In this document: one piece after another, positions 18,165 to 27,400 of the stretch
Numbering within the stretch: position 1 is the first letter of the stretch
Layout of the letters: each line of letters begins with the position of its first letter
From: an uncultured Acidobacteriaceae bacterium
GTDB taxonomy: Bacteria; Acidobacteriota; Terriglobia; Terriglobales; Acidobacteriaceae
Length of the DNA: 64,000 nt
Direction: 5' to 3'
Assembly: GCA_903828675.1 (NCBI GenBank)
Contig: CAIKND010000162.1
Location: 1-64,000 of the forward strand
Notes under the pieces: generated by a model
Seen by the model: the letters and a program-made list of their open reading frames with translations, nothing else
Database searches by the model: none
Told to the model about the DNA's origin: nothing
Program-made: the position numbers and the translations under genes

Positions 18165-19269
18165 GGAAACTTGCTCCAATTTCAATCCCACTCGTCTGAC
18201 GCTGGCAAGAAAACGGCGCGGGTATTCCAAAACTGAGCTTGCCGAGAAGTTGAACCTGACGCTCCGTACAATATCGATGTACGAGACAGGGGAGAACCCT
18301 CCAAGCCTTGAAGCTTTTGTGAAGATCCAGTCTGTCCTAAACTTCCCGGCTGAGTTCTTCGAAGGCGACAATCTGGATGAGCCGGAAGTGTTGGCGGTCA
18401 GTTTCCGTTCCCTGTCGCGAATGAGTGCGAAGTTGCGCGACATGGCGATCAGCCAAGGTGCGCTGGCTATTCATTTCTCGAAATGGCTAGAGAGCATCTT
18501 TGACCTGCCCGTTAGCGATTTACCGGATCTCAGCGCGGAAACACAGCCCGAAATCGCAGCCGAGTTTCTGCGGGAGGCATGGGGAATCGGACAGCAGCCG
18601 ATAAAGAACATGATTCACCTACTAGAATCCAAGGGTGTTCGCGTCTTCTCTATCGCTGTCGAGTCACGTTCGGTAGATGCATTCTCAACCTGGAAGGGGA
18701 ACACTTCGTTCGTATTCCTGAACAGCTACAAATCTGCGGAACGCAGCCGATTCGATGCAGCCCATGAACTCTGCCACTTGGTCATGCACAAACACGGTGG
18801 ACCGAAAGGTCGAGATGCGGAAATTGAAGCAAACAGATTCGCCTCCGCGTTCTTGATGCCCCGCAGTGGAGTGCTTGCGCATCTTCCGAAGTTCACCACA
18901 CTAGCGGAGATTCGCAGACTTAAGAGAATTTGGGTCACGTCGATGACCGCGATGTGCCATCGTCTTCACGAGGTGGAAGGACTGAGCGATTGGCAGTACA
19001 AGAGCTTGATTGTCGAAATGTCAAAACGCGGCTACAGGACCTATGAGCCAGACGGGGCGCCAAGGGAAACTTCGCTTGTGCTTCCGAAGTTGTTGACGAG
19101 TCTCTATCAAGAAGACAAACTAACACGCACCCGTATTGCTGAGAAACTTGCAATCCCGGCTTCTGACCTAGAAGATCTGCTCTTCTCCCTTGTAATGACG
19201 AGTGTCAGTGGTGGTCGGACGGTGGGGAATAGGCGCGGGAATCCTGCACTGCTGACCAGAGTGAAGTAG
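18157..19269 (+). CDS. Xre regulator fused to ImmA/IrrE metalloprotease
   Basis: About 370 aa from GTG 18157, which overlaps the previous stop; a start far upstream would overlap that gene extensively in another frame. Residues ~10-65 are an Xre HTH (RLTLARKRRGYSKTELAEKL, then LTLRTISMYETGENPPS). The ImmA/IrrE zinc protease domain follows, with HELCHLVMH (HExxH) and the downstream acidic segment EIEANRFASAFLMP. Such proteins act as repressors with a protease that cuts a regulator or antitoxin. The C-terminal 90 residues look like another winged helix. Confidence 0.85.
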   Translation: MHEETCSNFNPTRLTLARKRRGYSKTELAEKLNLTLRTISMYETGENPPSLEAFVKIQSVLNFPAEFFEGDNLDEPEVLAVSFRSLSRMSAKLRDMAISQGALAIHFSKWLESIFDLPVSDLPDLSAETQPEIAAEFLREAWGIGQQPIKNMIHLLESKGVRVFSIAVESRSVDAFSTWKGNTSFVFLNSYKSAERSRFDAAHELCHLVMHKHGGPKGRDAEIEANRFASAFLMPRSGVLAHLPKFTTLAEIRRLKRIWVTSMTAMCHRLHEVEGLSDWQYKSLIVEMSKRGYRTYEPDGAPRETSLVLPKLLTSLYQEDKLTRTRIAEKLAIPASDLEDLLFSLVMTSVSGGRTVGNRRGNPALLTRVK

Positions 19270-19273
19270 GATT

Positions 19274-19519
19274 TCAACGTTTCCAGCGGGCTGCGGCCGC
19301 CTTCTTCGCAATAGCTTGACGCTGCTCGCTGGTAAGTTTCTTAGCTCTAGCCTTTCCACCCTTTGCTCCGCCAAGCCTACCCAGAGCAACGGCTGCCGGA
19401 TTCTTCCCAGCGTCCGGGTCTTCAAGTGGAGTTCCGTCCATGTGCTCGCCAATTGCTTGCTCTACAACCCGGAAGGCGTTTACTGCGAAATCTCGGTCTG
19501 TGCTTGAGCGGGTAGGCAT
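19274..19519 (-). CDS. Small basic Ala/Lys-rich protein
   Basis: 81 aa from ATG 19519 (MPTRSSTDRDFAVNAFRVVEQAIGE in part); a start at 19549 would overlap the divergent gene. The second half GRLGGAKGGKARAKKLTSEQ then RQAIAKKAAAARWKR is a widespread small-protein motif, probably nucleic-acid binding. It converges on the Xre-ImmA gene with 4 bp between stops. Passenger gene of the IS1-like element. Confidence 0.65.
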   Translation of the reverse strand: MPTRSSTDRDFAVNAFRVVEQAIGEHMDGTPLEDPDAGKNPAAVALGRLGGAKGGKARAKKLTSEQRQAIAKKAAAARWKR

Positions 19520-19533
19520 ATACTGATTTTGCC

Positions 19534-19788
19534 ATGAATCAAGACCCACAGCGAGCGAGACAGGAACCGCAGCGAGCGAGAATCAAGAGAATCGTTGAAG
19601 AGGAATTCCCGCGTCACATCGTCATTTTCGACGAAGACTCGAACAGGGATATACGCTTCCGCATAGAAGACAGCGCCGGCACAATTCGATCTAAGGCCTT
19701 TCCCCACCTCCACCCGTCGGAGATTGAAGATATGAGCGACGAGGGACTCCGGTCATTCCTGCGAAACCTCTGCGGGTTTTCAAACTGA
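19534..19788 (+). CDS. Small hypothetical protein
   Basis: 84 aa, mixed charged (MNQDPQRARQEPQRARIKRI, then a compact core EEFPRHIVIFDEDSNRDIRF). It is divergent from the small basic gene, with only 14 bp between the starts, and ends in Ser-Asn-stop encoded by the right terminal repeat of the IS1-like element, mirroring the transposase at the other end. Function unknown. Confidence 0.5.
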   Translation: MNQDPQRARQEPQRARIKRIVEEEFPRHIVIFDEDSNRDIRFRIEDSAGTIRSKAFPHLHPSEIEDMSDEGLRSFLRNLCGFSN

Positions 19789-19800
19789 CCCACCACCAAC
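19779..19800 (-). repeat. Right terminal inverted repeat of IS1-like element
   Basis: 22 nt, inverted relative to 16526-16547 with one mismatch. It contains the stop codon of the 84-aa gene. Confidence 0.8.
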
Positions 19801-19806
19801 CTGTCG

Positions 19807-19814
19807 GCTAGCCC
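19807..19814 (+). repeat. 8-bp target duplication, left (GCTAGCCC)
   Basis: GCTAGCCC immediately precedes the IS66 left end and recurs exactly at 22450-22457 after the right end. Confidence 0.9.
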
Positions 19815-19873
19815 GTAAGCGTCCTGAGTTCCCCTCTGGCGATTGATGTGCCGCTTGGCTGAAGATCGGCATC

Positions 19874-20266
19874 ATGGTTGATGCAGAGGAAGTGGGCCGT
19901 CGCGTTCGCAGATTTCGGACGGTATCGGAGAAGCGGCGCATAGCGGAGCTGACGTTGGAGCCGGGTGCGAGTGTGGCGCTGGTGGCTCGTGCGCACGATG
20001 TGAACGCGAACCAGGTGTTCAAGTGGCGTCGCGCACTGAAGCGGGGCGAGCTGAACGAGCCGGCGGCGGCACCGGCGGCGCTGCTTCCAGTCATGTTGTC
20101 GGCTGCCTGTGAAGCGGCCAGCGATACACGCGAGGTTGGCGCGAAGGAACAGCCGACACCGGGCGGTGCGATTCATATCGAGTTTCCCGGCAGAGTCATG
20201 ATCAGCGTGGAGAGCGGAGCCGATGCGGTGCTGTTGCGATCGATCCTCGAGAGTTTGCGCAAGTGA
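19874..20266 (+). CDS. tnpA: IS66 accessory protein TnpA
   Basis: 130 aa with an N-terminal helix-turn-helix (ELTLEPGASVALVARAHDV, NQVFKWRRAL), the transposase-8-like reader of IS66 elements. The C-terminus is the usual VMISVESGADAVLLRSIL beta-hairpin and helix. Its stop overlaps tnpB (GTGA). Confidence 0.9.
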   Translation: MVDAEEVGRRVRRFRTVSEKRRIAELTLEPGASVALVARAHDVNANQVFKWRRALKRGELNEPAAAPAALLPVMLSAACEAASDTREVGAKEQPTPGGAIHIEFPGRVMISVESGADAVLLRSILESLRK

Positions 20267-20610
20267 TCGAACTTCGCACTGGAACGAGGATCTGGATCGC
20301 CGCCGGCGTGACCGACATGCGTCGTGGTTTCGACGGCCTGAGCGCGCAGGTGCAGACGGTGCTCGAACAGCAACCGTTCTCCGGACATGTCTTCGTTTTT
20401 CGCGGGCGTAGAGGCGACATCGTCAAGCTTTTGTGGTGGGACGGAGACGGCCTGTGCCTGTTTGCCAAGCGTCTTGAGCGCGGGCGATTCATCTGGCCGC
20501 AGGCTACGGAAGGAACTGTTTGTCTGTCGCGTGCGCAGCTCTCGATGTTACTCGAAGGCATCGATTGGCGCCGGCCGCTGCGGACCTGGACACCAGAGAT
20601 CGCGGTGTGA
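20263..20610 (+). CDS. tnpB: IS66 Orf2-like protein TnpB
   Basis: 115 aa from GTG 20263, overlapping tnpA by 4 nt. It has the strong IS66 Orf2 signature: TRIWIAAGVTDMRRGFDGL, VFVFRGRRGDIVKLLWWDG and RFIWP. Needed for IS66 transposition; mechanism not established. Confidence 0.93.
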   Translation: MIELRTGTRIWIAAGVTDMRRGFDGLSAQVQTVLEQQPFSGHVFVFRGRRGDIVKLLWWDGDGLCLFAKRLERGRFIWPQATEGTVCLSRAQLSMLLEGIDWRRPLRTWTPEIAV

Positions 20611-20686
20611 GTAACAAGTGTGATTCCCCTTTATTCATGCGGGTTGTGTGCATGTTTTCCACGCATCTTCATGGCATACTTTGTGC

Positions 20687-22360
20687 ATGGATTCCGCTTC
20701 GTTTCCGGATCTTGACGGGCTCGATCGCAAGGCGCTGAAGGCACTGATCGTTAAGCATCAAGAGCAACTTCTATCTCTTGCCGCTTCTCATGAGAACGAG
20801 CTTCGATCGCTCGAGGCCGAGCTCGCCGCCAGGGATGCGGAGATCGAACAACAACGCCAGGCGCTTTCAGACGAGATCGAGGAACTGCGGCGCTCCAGCA
20901 GCGAGCAGATCGAGCATCTGAAGCTGGTCATCGAGACGCTGCGGCGCAGGGTGTTCGGCGTCAAGAGCGAGAAGATCGTCATTCAGCTTGAGCAGCTCGA
21001 ACTTCATCTGGAAGAGCTGGAGTCTTCGCAGGCAGAGAGTGAAGCTGCAGTAGAGCGAGTAATACCGGCTGCGGAACCCAAGACGAGATCCCGGCGCAAG
21101 CCGCTGCCGGCGCATCTCCCACGCGAGGTTGTCACTCATGCTTTTCATGGTGACTCGTGCCCCGATTGCGGCGGCCAGTTGCGCCAGTTCGGCGAAGATG
21201 TCTCCGAGCAGCTGGAGTACATCCCCGATAGCTTCAAGGTGATTCGCCACGTGCGGCCGAAGTTCGCCTGCAGCGGTTGTGAGCGCGTGGTTGAAGCGCC
21301 CGCGCCATCCCGTCCGATCGAGCGTGGCCTTGCCGGACCGGGGCTGCTGGCCCATGTGCTGGTTTCGAAGTTCGCCGATCACCTGCCGCTCTATCGCCAG
21401 TCGGAGATCTACGCTCGCCAGGGAGTTGAGATCGAACGTTCCACGCTGGCGGGCTGGGTAGGTGGAGCAAGTGAGTTACTCGCTCCGTTGATCGATGCGA
21501 TTCAGAGGCATGTGCTCGCTGGAGCCAAGCTGCACGCCGACGATACGCCGATGCCGGTGCTTGCGCCTGGCAGTGGCAAGACCAAGACTGGACGTCTCTG
21601 GACTTATGTCCGTGACGACAGGCCCGCGGGGAAAGATACCGCGCCGGCCGTCTGGTTCACGTACTCGGAGGATCGCAAGGGCGAGCATCCACGGCAGCAT
21701 CTGAAAAACTTCAAGGGCGGCCTGCAAGCGGACGCCTACGCAGGTTTCCACCATCTGTACGGCGATGGCGCCATTTATGAAGTCGCCTGCTGGGCTCATG
21801 CACGCCGCAAGTTTCATGAAATCCATGTCATCCACGCATCGCCAACAACAACCGAGGCTCTGGCCAGGATCGGTGCTCTCTACGCGATCGAAGATGAGGT
21901 GCGCGGCAAGCCCGCCGATCTGAGGCTGAGTGTCCGGCAGGCGCGAGCAAGGCCATTGCTTGAAGACTTGCGCAAATGGATGGAGAAGGCACTTCATTCG
22001 CTGTCAGCGAAGAGCGAAACCGCGGCTGCGATTCGATACGCGCTCTCGCGCTGGCGTGCCCTCACGCGATACACCGAAGATGGACTGTTGGAGATCGACA
22101 ACAGCGCGGCCGAACGGTCGCTGCGCGCCGTGGCGCTTGGACGCAAAAACTACTTGTTTGCGGGTTCCGACTGCGGTGGAGAACGGGCCGCCGCCATGTA
22201 CAGCCTGATTGGATCGGCCAAGCTGAACGGCCTCGATCCGGAGTTCTACCTGCGCACTGTCTTGTCCCAGATCGCAGACCATCCCATCAGCCGCATCGAG
22301 GAACTCCTGCCATGGAACCTTGCCCCGACTTTACAGACTCAATCCTGCCAGGCCGCTTAG
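20687..22360 (+). CDS. tnpC: IS66 transposase TnpC
   Basis: 557 aa from ATG 20687 (MDSASFPDLDGLDRKALKAL). N-terminal coiled coil (about 20-110), a zinc-binding region with CPDCGG and CSGCER, then the DDE domain: KLHADDTPMPVL (first Asp), QADAYAGFH (second Asp) and ALTRYTEDGLLEIDNSAAER (Glu nearby), ending with the IS66 C-terminal domain. The frame is intact, so the element may still be active. Confidence 0.93.
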   Translation: MDSASFPDLDGLDRKALKALIVKHQEQLLSLAASHENELRSLEAELAARDAEIEQQRQALSDEIEELRRSSSEQIEHLKLVIETLRRRVFGVKSEKIVIQLEQLELHLEELESSQAESEAAVERVIPAAEPKTRSRRKPLPAHLPREVVTHAFHGDSCPDCGGQLRQFGEDVSEQLEYIPDSFKVIRHVRPKFACSGCERVVEAPAPSRPIERGLAGPGLLAHVLVSKFADHLPLYRQSEIYARQGVEIERSTLAGWVGGASELLAPLIDAIQRHVLAGAKLHADDTPMPVLAPGSGKTKTGRLWTYVRDDRPAGKDTAPAVWFTYSEDRKGEHPRQHLKNFKGGLQADAYAGFHHLYGDGAIYEVACWAHARRKFHEIHVIHASPTTTEALARIGALYAIEDEVRGKPADLRLSVRQARARPLLEDLRKWMEKALHSLSAKSETAAAIRYALSRWRALTRYTEDGLLEIDNSAAERSLRAVALGRKNYLFAGSDCGGERAAAMYSLIGSAKLNGLDPEFYLRTVLSQIADHPISRIEELLPWNLAPTLQTQSCQAA

Positions 22361-22449
22361 ACACACTCATCAGGTGCCCACCAAAAAGGTAGTGGGCACT
22401 TCGAGGATCATTCCTCACATAGGTCAAGAGGGGAGCTCGGGACGCTTAC

Positions 22450-22457
22450 GCTAGCCC
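22450..22457 (+). repeat. 8-bp target duplication, right (GCTAGCCC)
   Basis: Exact copy of 19807-19814, adjoining the right end of the IS66 element. Confidence 0.9.
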
Positions 22458-22526
22458 GCCGCGAACAGGGTTCAGTGGCGAGAATGTCCACATTTCCACT
22501 CTATGCGAGCCCGTGTGTGGAAACCC

Positions 22527-22552
22527 GGGTGCGATCTCTGGATTTCGCACCC
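22527..22552. terminator. Hairpin downstream of small minus-strand gene
   Basis: GGGTGCGA (22527-22534) and TCGCACCC (22545-22552) form a perfect 8-bp stem with a 10-nt loop, 5 bp past the stop of the minus-strand gene at 22557. There is no strong T-run, so termination is only likely. Confidence 0.4.
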
Positions 22553-22556
22553 TTCA

Positions 22557-22796
22557 TCAGGTGTGCAGCAGTTCTGCATACTGCTCTGGAGTGAGACTCA
22601 GGAAGACCCCTCCTCGTCCCATTTCGAGAGCCCGATCCAGCATCTGTTTACTTTCTAGGTTCCCCAGCCCGCCGCCGCGCGCCACAAGCTCGATGACCTT
22701 CTCCGCGGACTTGAAATGCAGCTTCCTGGGCAGGGGCATCTTCAAGTCCTGCTCCAGGAACTGGCAGTGCCAGCCGTAGCGAAACTGAAACGACAT
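22557..22796 (-). CDS. Small protein, paralogue of 51188-51394
   Basis: 79 aa from ATG 22796 (MSFQFRYGWHCQFLEQDLK). The C-terminal half ESKQMLDRALEMGRGGVFL then SLTPEQYAELL matches the protein at 51188-51394 in spacing and residues (MLDxA..xGRGG..L.LTxEQ). It lies downstream of the DUF6527 gene on the same strand, after a 133-bp gap. Function unknown; a small helical protein without membrane segment. Confidence 0.6.
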   Translation of the reverse strand: MSFQFRYGWHCQFLEQDLKMPLPRKLHFKSAEKVIELVARGGGLGNLESKQMLDRALEMGRGGVFLSLTPEQYAELLHT

Positions 22797-22928
22797 GTAC
22801 ACACGTTGCCGGGGATACTGGCTCGTCATGCATTCGCTATAGGCGAATACAAGGCGAAGACGATCCACAGGCCGGCCAGAAGCCCCGTTCCTGGTAGTGT
22901 CCTATTCAAGCGGTCGGCAACGCTTCAA

Positions 22929-23321
22929 TCACCACTTCCATTCCCGAATGCGCCGCCAGAATCGCCGTGCTCTCGTCTCCTCATCTCTTTTCTTCGCCGA
23001 ATGCAGGTCGTGAAGTCGCGCGTGCTTGATTCGTTTCTCGGACCACCGTTCGGCCCAGTAAATCCTGTCGCGCCATATCCAATAGTGGGATTTGCAGTCA
23101 AAGCTCCAGTTCCCGATCGAGGGGTCGAGAGAGACTGACTCGCCGTCGAAAGTGAGTGTCCAGTCGGTGGGACTGAGCGGGGTCACCACCTCCGTTCCGC
23201 AACCGCAGCAACATTTGTGGGTCACGGTCGCATAGGGGATGGAGACGTAGATCGTGTCGTCCTCGAGTTGGTCGGGGATGAATTCTACGAACTCATGCTT
23301 CAGAAGGCGCTCCGGCTTCAT
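22929..23321 (-). CDS. DUF6527 family protein (ubiquitin-like operon type)
   Basis: 130 aa. Seen: an acidic N-terminal segment, a KCCCGCGTEV cluster near residue 36, WTLTFDGESVSLDPSIGNW, then CKSHYWIWRDRIYWAERW and a basic tail. This Cys-rich plus C.SHY.I pattern is that of DUF6527, a family encoded next to ThiF/E1-like genes in bacterial ubiquitin-like (Bub-type) operons, where it is thought to act on the conjugates. Its start overlaps the ThiF stop by 4 nt, so the pair was translated together. The family function is from general knowledge, not from this sequence. Confidence 0.75.
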   Translation of the reverse strand: MKPERLLKHEFVEFIPDQLEDDTIYVSIPYATVTHKCCCGCGTEVVTPLSPTDWTLTFDGESVSLDPSIGNWSFDCKSHYWIWRDRIYWAERWSEKRIKHARLHDLHSAKKRDEETRARRFWRRIREWKW

Positions 23322-24202
23322 GCGTGGTCCTCATTGAGAAGCTGGTTGCCGTCTATGGTGTAAGTCGTGAAATGCTCACGGTCGAGATCACGATAGAAGC
23401 CGAACAGCTTCTTCCACTTGATGACCGCGAGCGCCGCGTTGAACGCGTTGAGATCTGCGATTTGGATGTTCCGGGAATATTCGTCGTTGCCGTCGCCGTC
23501 AGAGAACGGGATTCGATGCTTCTCCTTCACATGCTCACGGCTCTGGACGGTGCTCGTCGTGACTCGCAGAATGCCACCCAGTGCATCGTCGGTGAGCTCT
23601 ACTCCCATCCCCACGTCGATGAAAGGCGTGCCCCACTCTTCCAGCTTCCCCACGATTAGTTTCTTGGCTTCGCCCTTGTCCATGCACAAGAAGACGAACT
23701 CCATCTCCATCAGCTGCGCGACATTCGAAGCGTCGAGATGATGAGCGTGAGGAACGATGCCGCGGCGCATCTTCGAGTAGATTTTCTCGAAATAGTCGAC
23801 CTTGTAGGGCAACGCCCGCAATTCATCGGCCGAGGGAGCGCCGGGCGATCGGAAGGCGTTATGCTGCAGGAACCGGTCTCCGTCGAAGAGGTGGATCTCT
23901 TTGACCGGCGTCTTGGCAGTGAGGTCGAGGACATACGAGCCCGTTCCGCCGACACCGACGATGCTCAGTTTCTTCAACTCCAGTTTCCTCGTCACTGCCG
24001 TTATCTCCGCCCTGCTTGACGCTGTGTCGAGGTAGTGGAATACCGAGTCCTCGTCCTCCGCTCCGATAACGGGAAAGGTTTGGGCAGTGGCGTTGGGATC
24101 GATGACTCTCGCCGGACCGGAGATGATCGCGGCGTAGGTCGTCATCTTCTCGTAATGGTCCTTGTACCCGTCTGGCGGCTTGCTGGAGAACGAATGATGC
24201 AC
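23318..24202 (-). pseudogene. ThiF/E1-like adenylyltransferase, 5'-truncated
   Basis: 294 codons from GTG 24202. The E1-like fold is clear: LSIVGVGGTGSYVLDL (nucleotide loop), HLFDGDRFLQHNAFRSPG, then FVFLCMDKGEAKKLIVGKL and PFIDVGMGVE. The sequence before it, HHSFSSKPPDGY and KMTTYAAIISGPARVIDP, looks like the end of the N-terminal domain found in full-length proteins of this type. In-frame codons upstream (T-H-L-D-H-D-L-T) continue that domain until a TAG about 24 nt above the GTG. So about 90-100 N-terminal residues are missing. The ATPase domain is intact; whether the remnant is active is open. Confidence 0.65.
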
Positions 24203-24275
24203 GGTCAGGTCGTGGTCGAGGTGCGTCTACGAGCCAGCACGGTTCGGTGAGGGAATGCAGCCCGGCACTGTCTAA

Positions 24276-24455
24276 TCAGACTGGAACCAGCGTAGGCTCC
24301 GAAAGGAGCGCCGCGATGAGGACCGTCAGTGGGCCGAGCTCCAGGCGAAGCGTGAGGCAGAGAGCAAGACCTGGGTGGACGACTCGCAACGGTCCTGGAC
24401 CGCCTTAATCAATGCCATCGCAGGGAGTGGAGCACCGGCAGCAGCTATGCACTGA
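24276..24455 (+). pseudogene. 3' fragment of an unidentified gene
   Basis: An open plus-strand frame of about 59 codons without a good start, ending TGA 24453-24455. The translation is protein-like: an acidic/basic helix (LRKERRDEDRQWAELQAKRE), then WVDDSQRSWTALINAIAGSG. It faces the truncated ThiF gene and converges with the nuclease-helicase gene at 24445 (11-bp overlap of the ends). It looks like the tail of a gene whose front was lost at the same rearrangement that truncated ThiF. Confidence 0.3.
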
Positions 24456-27400
24456 CTAGCTTACAGAACAGATTGATAAGCATCATTTCTTCGATTGAGC
24501 CAGCGGCGGCGCTCCCGATGCGCGGATCACCAACAACGATTGCCAGGCATTTCGCGCGAGATAATGCTACGTTGACCCGATTACGGTCCAGGATGAATGC
24601 AAGTCCCCGCGATCCATATTCGCCGTAGCTGGAACAGAGCGACAGGATGCACACGGGAGCCTGTTGTCCTTGGAACTTGTCCACGCTGCCAACACGCGCG
24701 CCGACAGGAAGCGCGGTTTGGAGAGCGCGGACTTGTGCATTGTAAGGGGCGATGAAGAGAAAGTCCTCCAAAGCGAGTGGCTTTGTGACGCCGTCCGATG
24801 CGGTATACGGTCGGCCCAGCAACTCGTGGTAAACAGTTCTCACCCGTTCGACCTCTTCATCACTTCGTTGGATGTCTCCATCGTGTTCGACACCGATGAA
24901 AACAATGCCGCTCTCCTTAGTGACGATTCCATGCGCATTGGGCGTAAGGTCGATCTTCTGTTGTGCGCAATCAGGGTGCGAAGCAAGGCGACCCTCATAG
25001 ATACTCTCCGAGATGAAACGGCAAACGGATGGATGCATCCGGCGTGACTCGCCGAGAAAGAGACCATACTCCGAGGGCACGACTGCGTGGAAGACCGGCA
25101 GGTCAGGCACGCTGGCCCGCAAGTCCTTGAGTGCGTACTGGAGCGACGAGAGCCCGGCATCGCCGGGATGAGTGCCCTGGATCGGTTGTTCGAGCTGCAT
25201 CTGATCGCCAAGAAGAACGATGTTCTTCGCGCATCGAGCCATGGCTACGGCATTAGCCAATGACACCTGACCCGCTTCATCAATGAAGAGGAAGTCGAGC
25301 ACGCCCTCCCATTCCGGCAAGGCGAAAAGCCACGCCGTTCCGCCTATGACGCCATTCGCGTATGCCGGACGCGCCTCTTTATTGTTCTCGACGTAACGAA
25401 GCGCTGGGTTATCCGCGAACAGCGGCCCTTCTTTCTCGCCGCCCGCCTTGACTCCCTGGAGGAGGCCGCCCGCTTCCCTGGCGGCTTTACCGCACTCAAT
25501 GAGCAAGTTGACCACGGCCTTATGACTGTTGGATGCGATGCCGATCCTCTTACCCGCAGATAAGAGCGCACAGATGACGCGCGCCGCGGTATAGGTCTTC
25601 CCGGTTCCCGGAGGCCCCTGAATCACCAGACATCCACCTAACATTGAGTTTGCGACGCGAACAGCGGCATCAATTGTGGCTTCGCCTGCACCTTGCAATA
25701 CCGACGCGGGCGCCGTTCGCCCAAGAAGAGCCGCAACGGGCGAGTGAAGGGTTCCCGCCAGGTGCTTCATGGCGACTTCGGTAAGGGCAGTTTGAATTGC
25801 GGCTGCTTGTACGTACTCGTACGGAATGAGTGATCCTTGACGAGGGAAGGAACCGCCAAACTTCTCTTTCAATCCCTTGTTGCCGATCTTGAGCTGAAGC
25901 GTGCCCTCGGACGTATCAAGCGCGGCCAGGGTGAATTTTCCTTCAAGGTCATACGTGAACATGACAGAGGTCTTTCCATCGGCAGTGAGTTTAAATTCCT
26001 GTGACGGATCGAAGCGGTATGCTTGCACTTGCGATAGCTTCTCCGATGTCGGGAAGCCAACGGCCCGGACACCTTGAATGCAACCCGAATCGTCGCGAAG
26101 CTCTTCTGCTGTTGCCACAGCGCGGTCGAACATCCGCCACCACATTGGCTTTTCTTCCCTGCGGTGGAAGTCGAGCAGGTCAGCAAGAGCCAGGGAGAAC
26201 TCATCGCCCCGTTCCCGAAGCGTCTCTATGGTTGCAAGTCTCGCGATAACCTCCGGAGACAGCACTTTCGGCGGCGTTGGAGCGGACGTCGCAGCAGCCG
26301 CGGCGAGGGCGAGAGAGTGTGTGACGTTGATGTCGTTTTCTTCCGCAACCGTTCTTAGCCATTGCAACAATTCCGCCGTAGATCTGCAATCATCCTCGTT
26401 GTAATCACGGATGCATTTGAGGATTGTGCTGTCCGACCAACCGCGCGGCTGCCCGCTCTCCAACCAGTGTGCATACTGAACAATGGAATCAACAGCGGTG
26501 GCGACTTCGGTAGAACGCGCTGGCCTATAGAGATGCTCCACCGATTTGATCGAATAGCTGTCCTCACCGATACGTAGACCGTGACGGACGGTCTGATAGA
26601 GATCGACAAACACCTTATTCCTGAGAAGGGTATCCACTTCATCCTGACGGGTGTCATGGCGAGTGCTCAGTCGCCTTACCGCGCTCACTTCGTATGCGGC
26701 GTAATGGTAGATGTGCATATCTGGGTTCGATCTCCAACGCTCAAAGACCCAGTCGATAAATCCCTCGAATGCGCGCTTTTCCTCGGTCCGGTCATGTGCC
26801 CACCAATCCTTGAACTCTAGTGCACCCGTCTGTTCATTCACGAAACAGACCCCGAAGAGATACTCGAGACCTCCTGGGAACAGAGGATAGCCTTCGATAT
26901 CGAAGAACACATCGGCAAAATGATCGGGGGGCAATGCGGCAAGTCCAACGGATTCGCCATTCGGGCCTACCTGGGGCAGAACCTCGTATCGCGCAGATGC
27001 ATCCGGTCGCTGCAACCGATCAGTGCGCGTTTGACATTGGAGGCGAGCCTGGGCGACAAGCTTTTCAAACGAGTCAGCGGCAAGTTTTGGGACCGATGCT
27101 CCAGAGGCCGTACCGAGGGCCGCCATCGTTGCAATGCCGGCTTCCTTGAGCTTCTTGATCTGACCGACGGTGATTCCGGCAACTCTCACGAGGTGATCTG
27201 AGTCGTCGAAGAATTTCTCCGCATATGACGTCCAGCGGCCATGATCGGCCATGGGGAGCGGTTCGGGGCGATGTGCAACGTTCCCCGTGAAGTTCTCCTG
27301 CATAGAAAGGAAGTTTGCCCTGACGCGCCGGTAGTAGTGAATGAAGTCCTCTACTCGGAATTCAACTCGGTTTTTGCTTCCGAGGATGATCCCAAACTTC

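Larger units (their letters stand above)
16526..19800. mobile_element. IS1-family-like element with passenger genes
   Basis: Two 22-bp inverted repeats, 16526-16547 and 19779-19800, match at 21 of 22 positions (core GGTGGGTCAGTTTGAA). They enclose the minus-strand transposase and four other genes: the 222-aa protein, the Xre-ImmA/IrrE protein, a small basic protein and an 84-aa protein. No further copy of the repeat lies just behind the transposase, so the ends belong to a 3.3-kb unit and not to a short insertion sequence. No convincing target duplication flanks it (AATCT versus CTGTC), which fits a later deletion on the left. Long IS1-family members with cargo are known (ISMhu11-like group). 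Confidence 0.7.
19815..22449. mobile_element. IS66-family insertion sequence, complete
   Basis: 2,635 bp. Left end GTAAGCGTCCTGAGTTCCCC (from 19815) and the inverted right end ending ...GGACGCTTAC at 22449 match over 23 bp with two mismatches. It is flanked by the perfect duplication GCTAGCCC, the 8-bp length typical of IS66. It carries tnpA, tnpB and tnpC in the usual order on the plus strand. It landed 14 bp outside the right end of the IS1-like element. Confidence 0.95.

Noticed and set aside
16517-19809. Target-site duplication of the IS1-like element
   Set aside because: Flanking bases (ATTGAATCT versus CTGTCGGCT) do not match; partial resemblance of ATCTGTTGG and ACCTGTCGG involves the repeats themselves.
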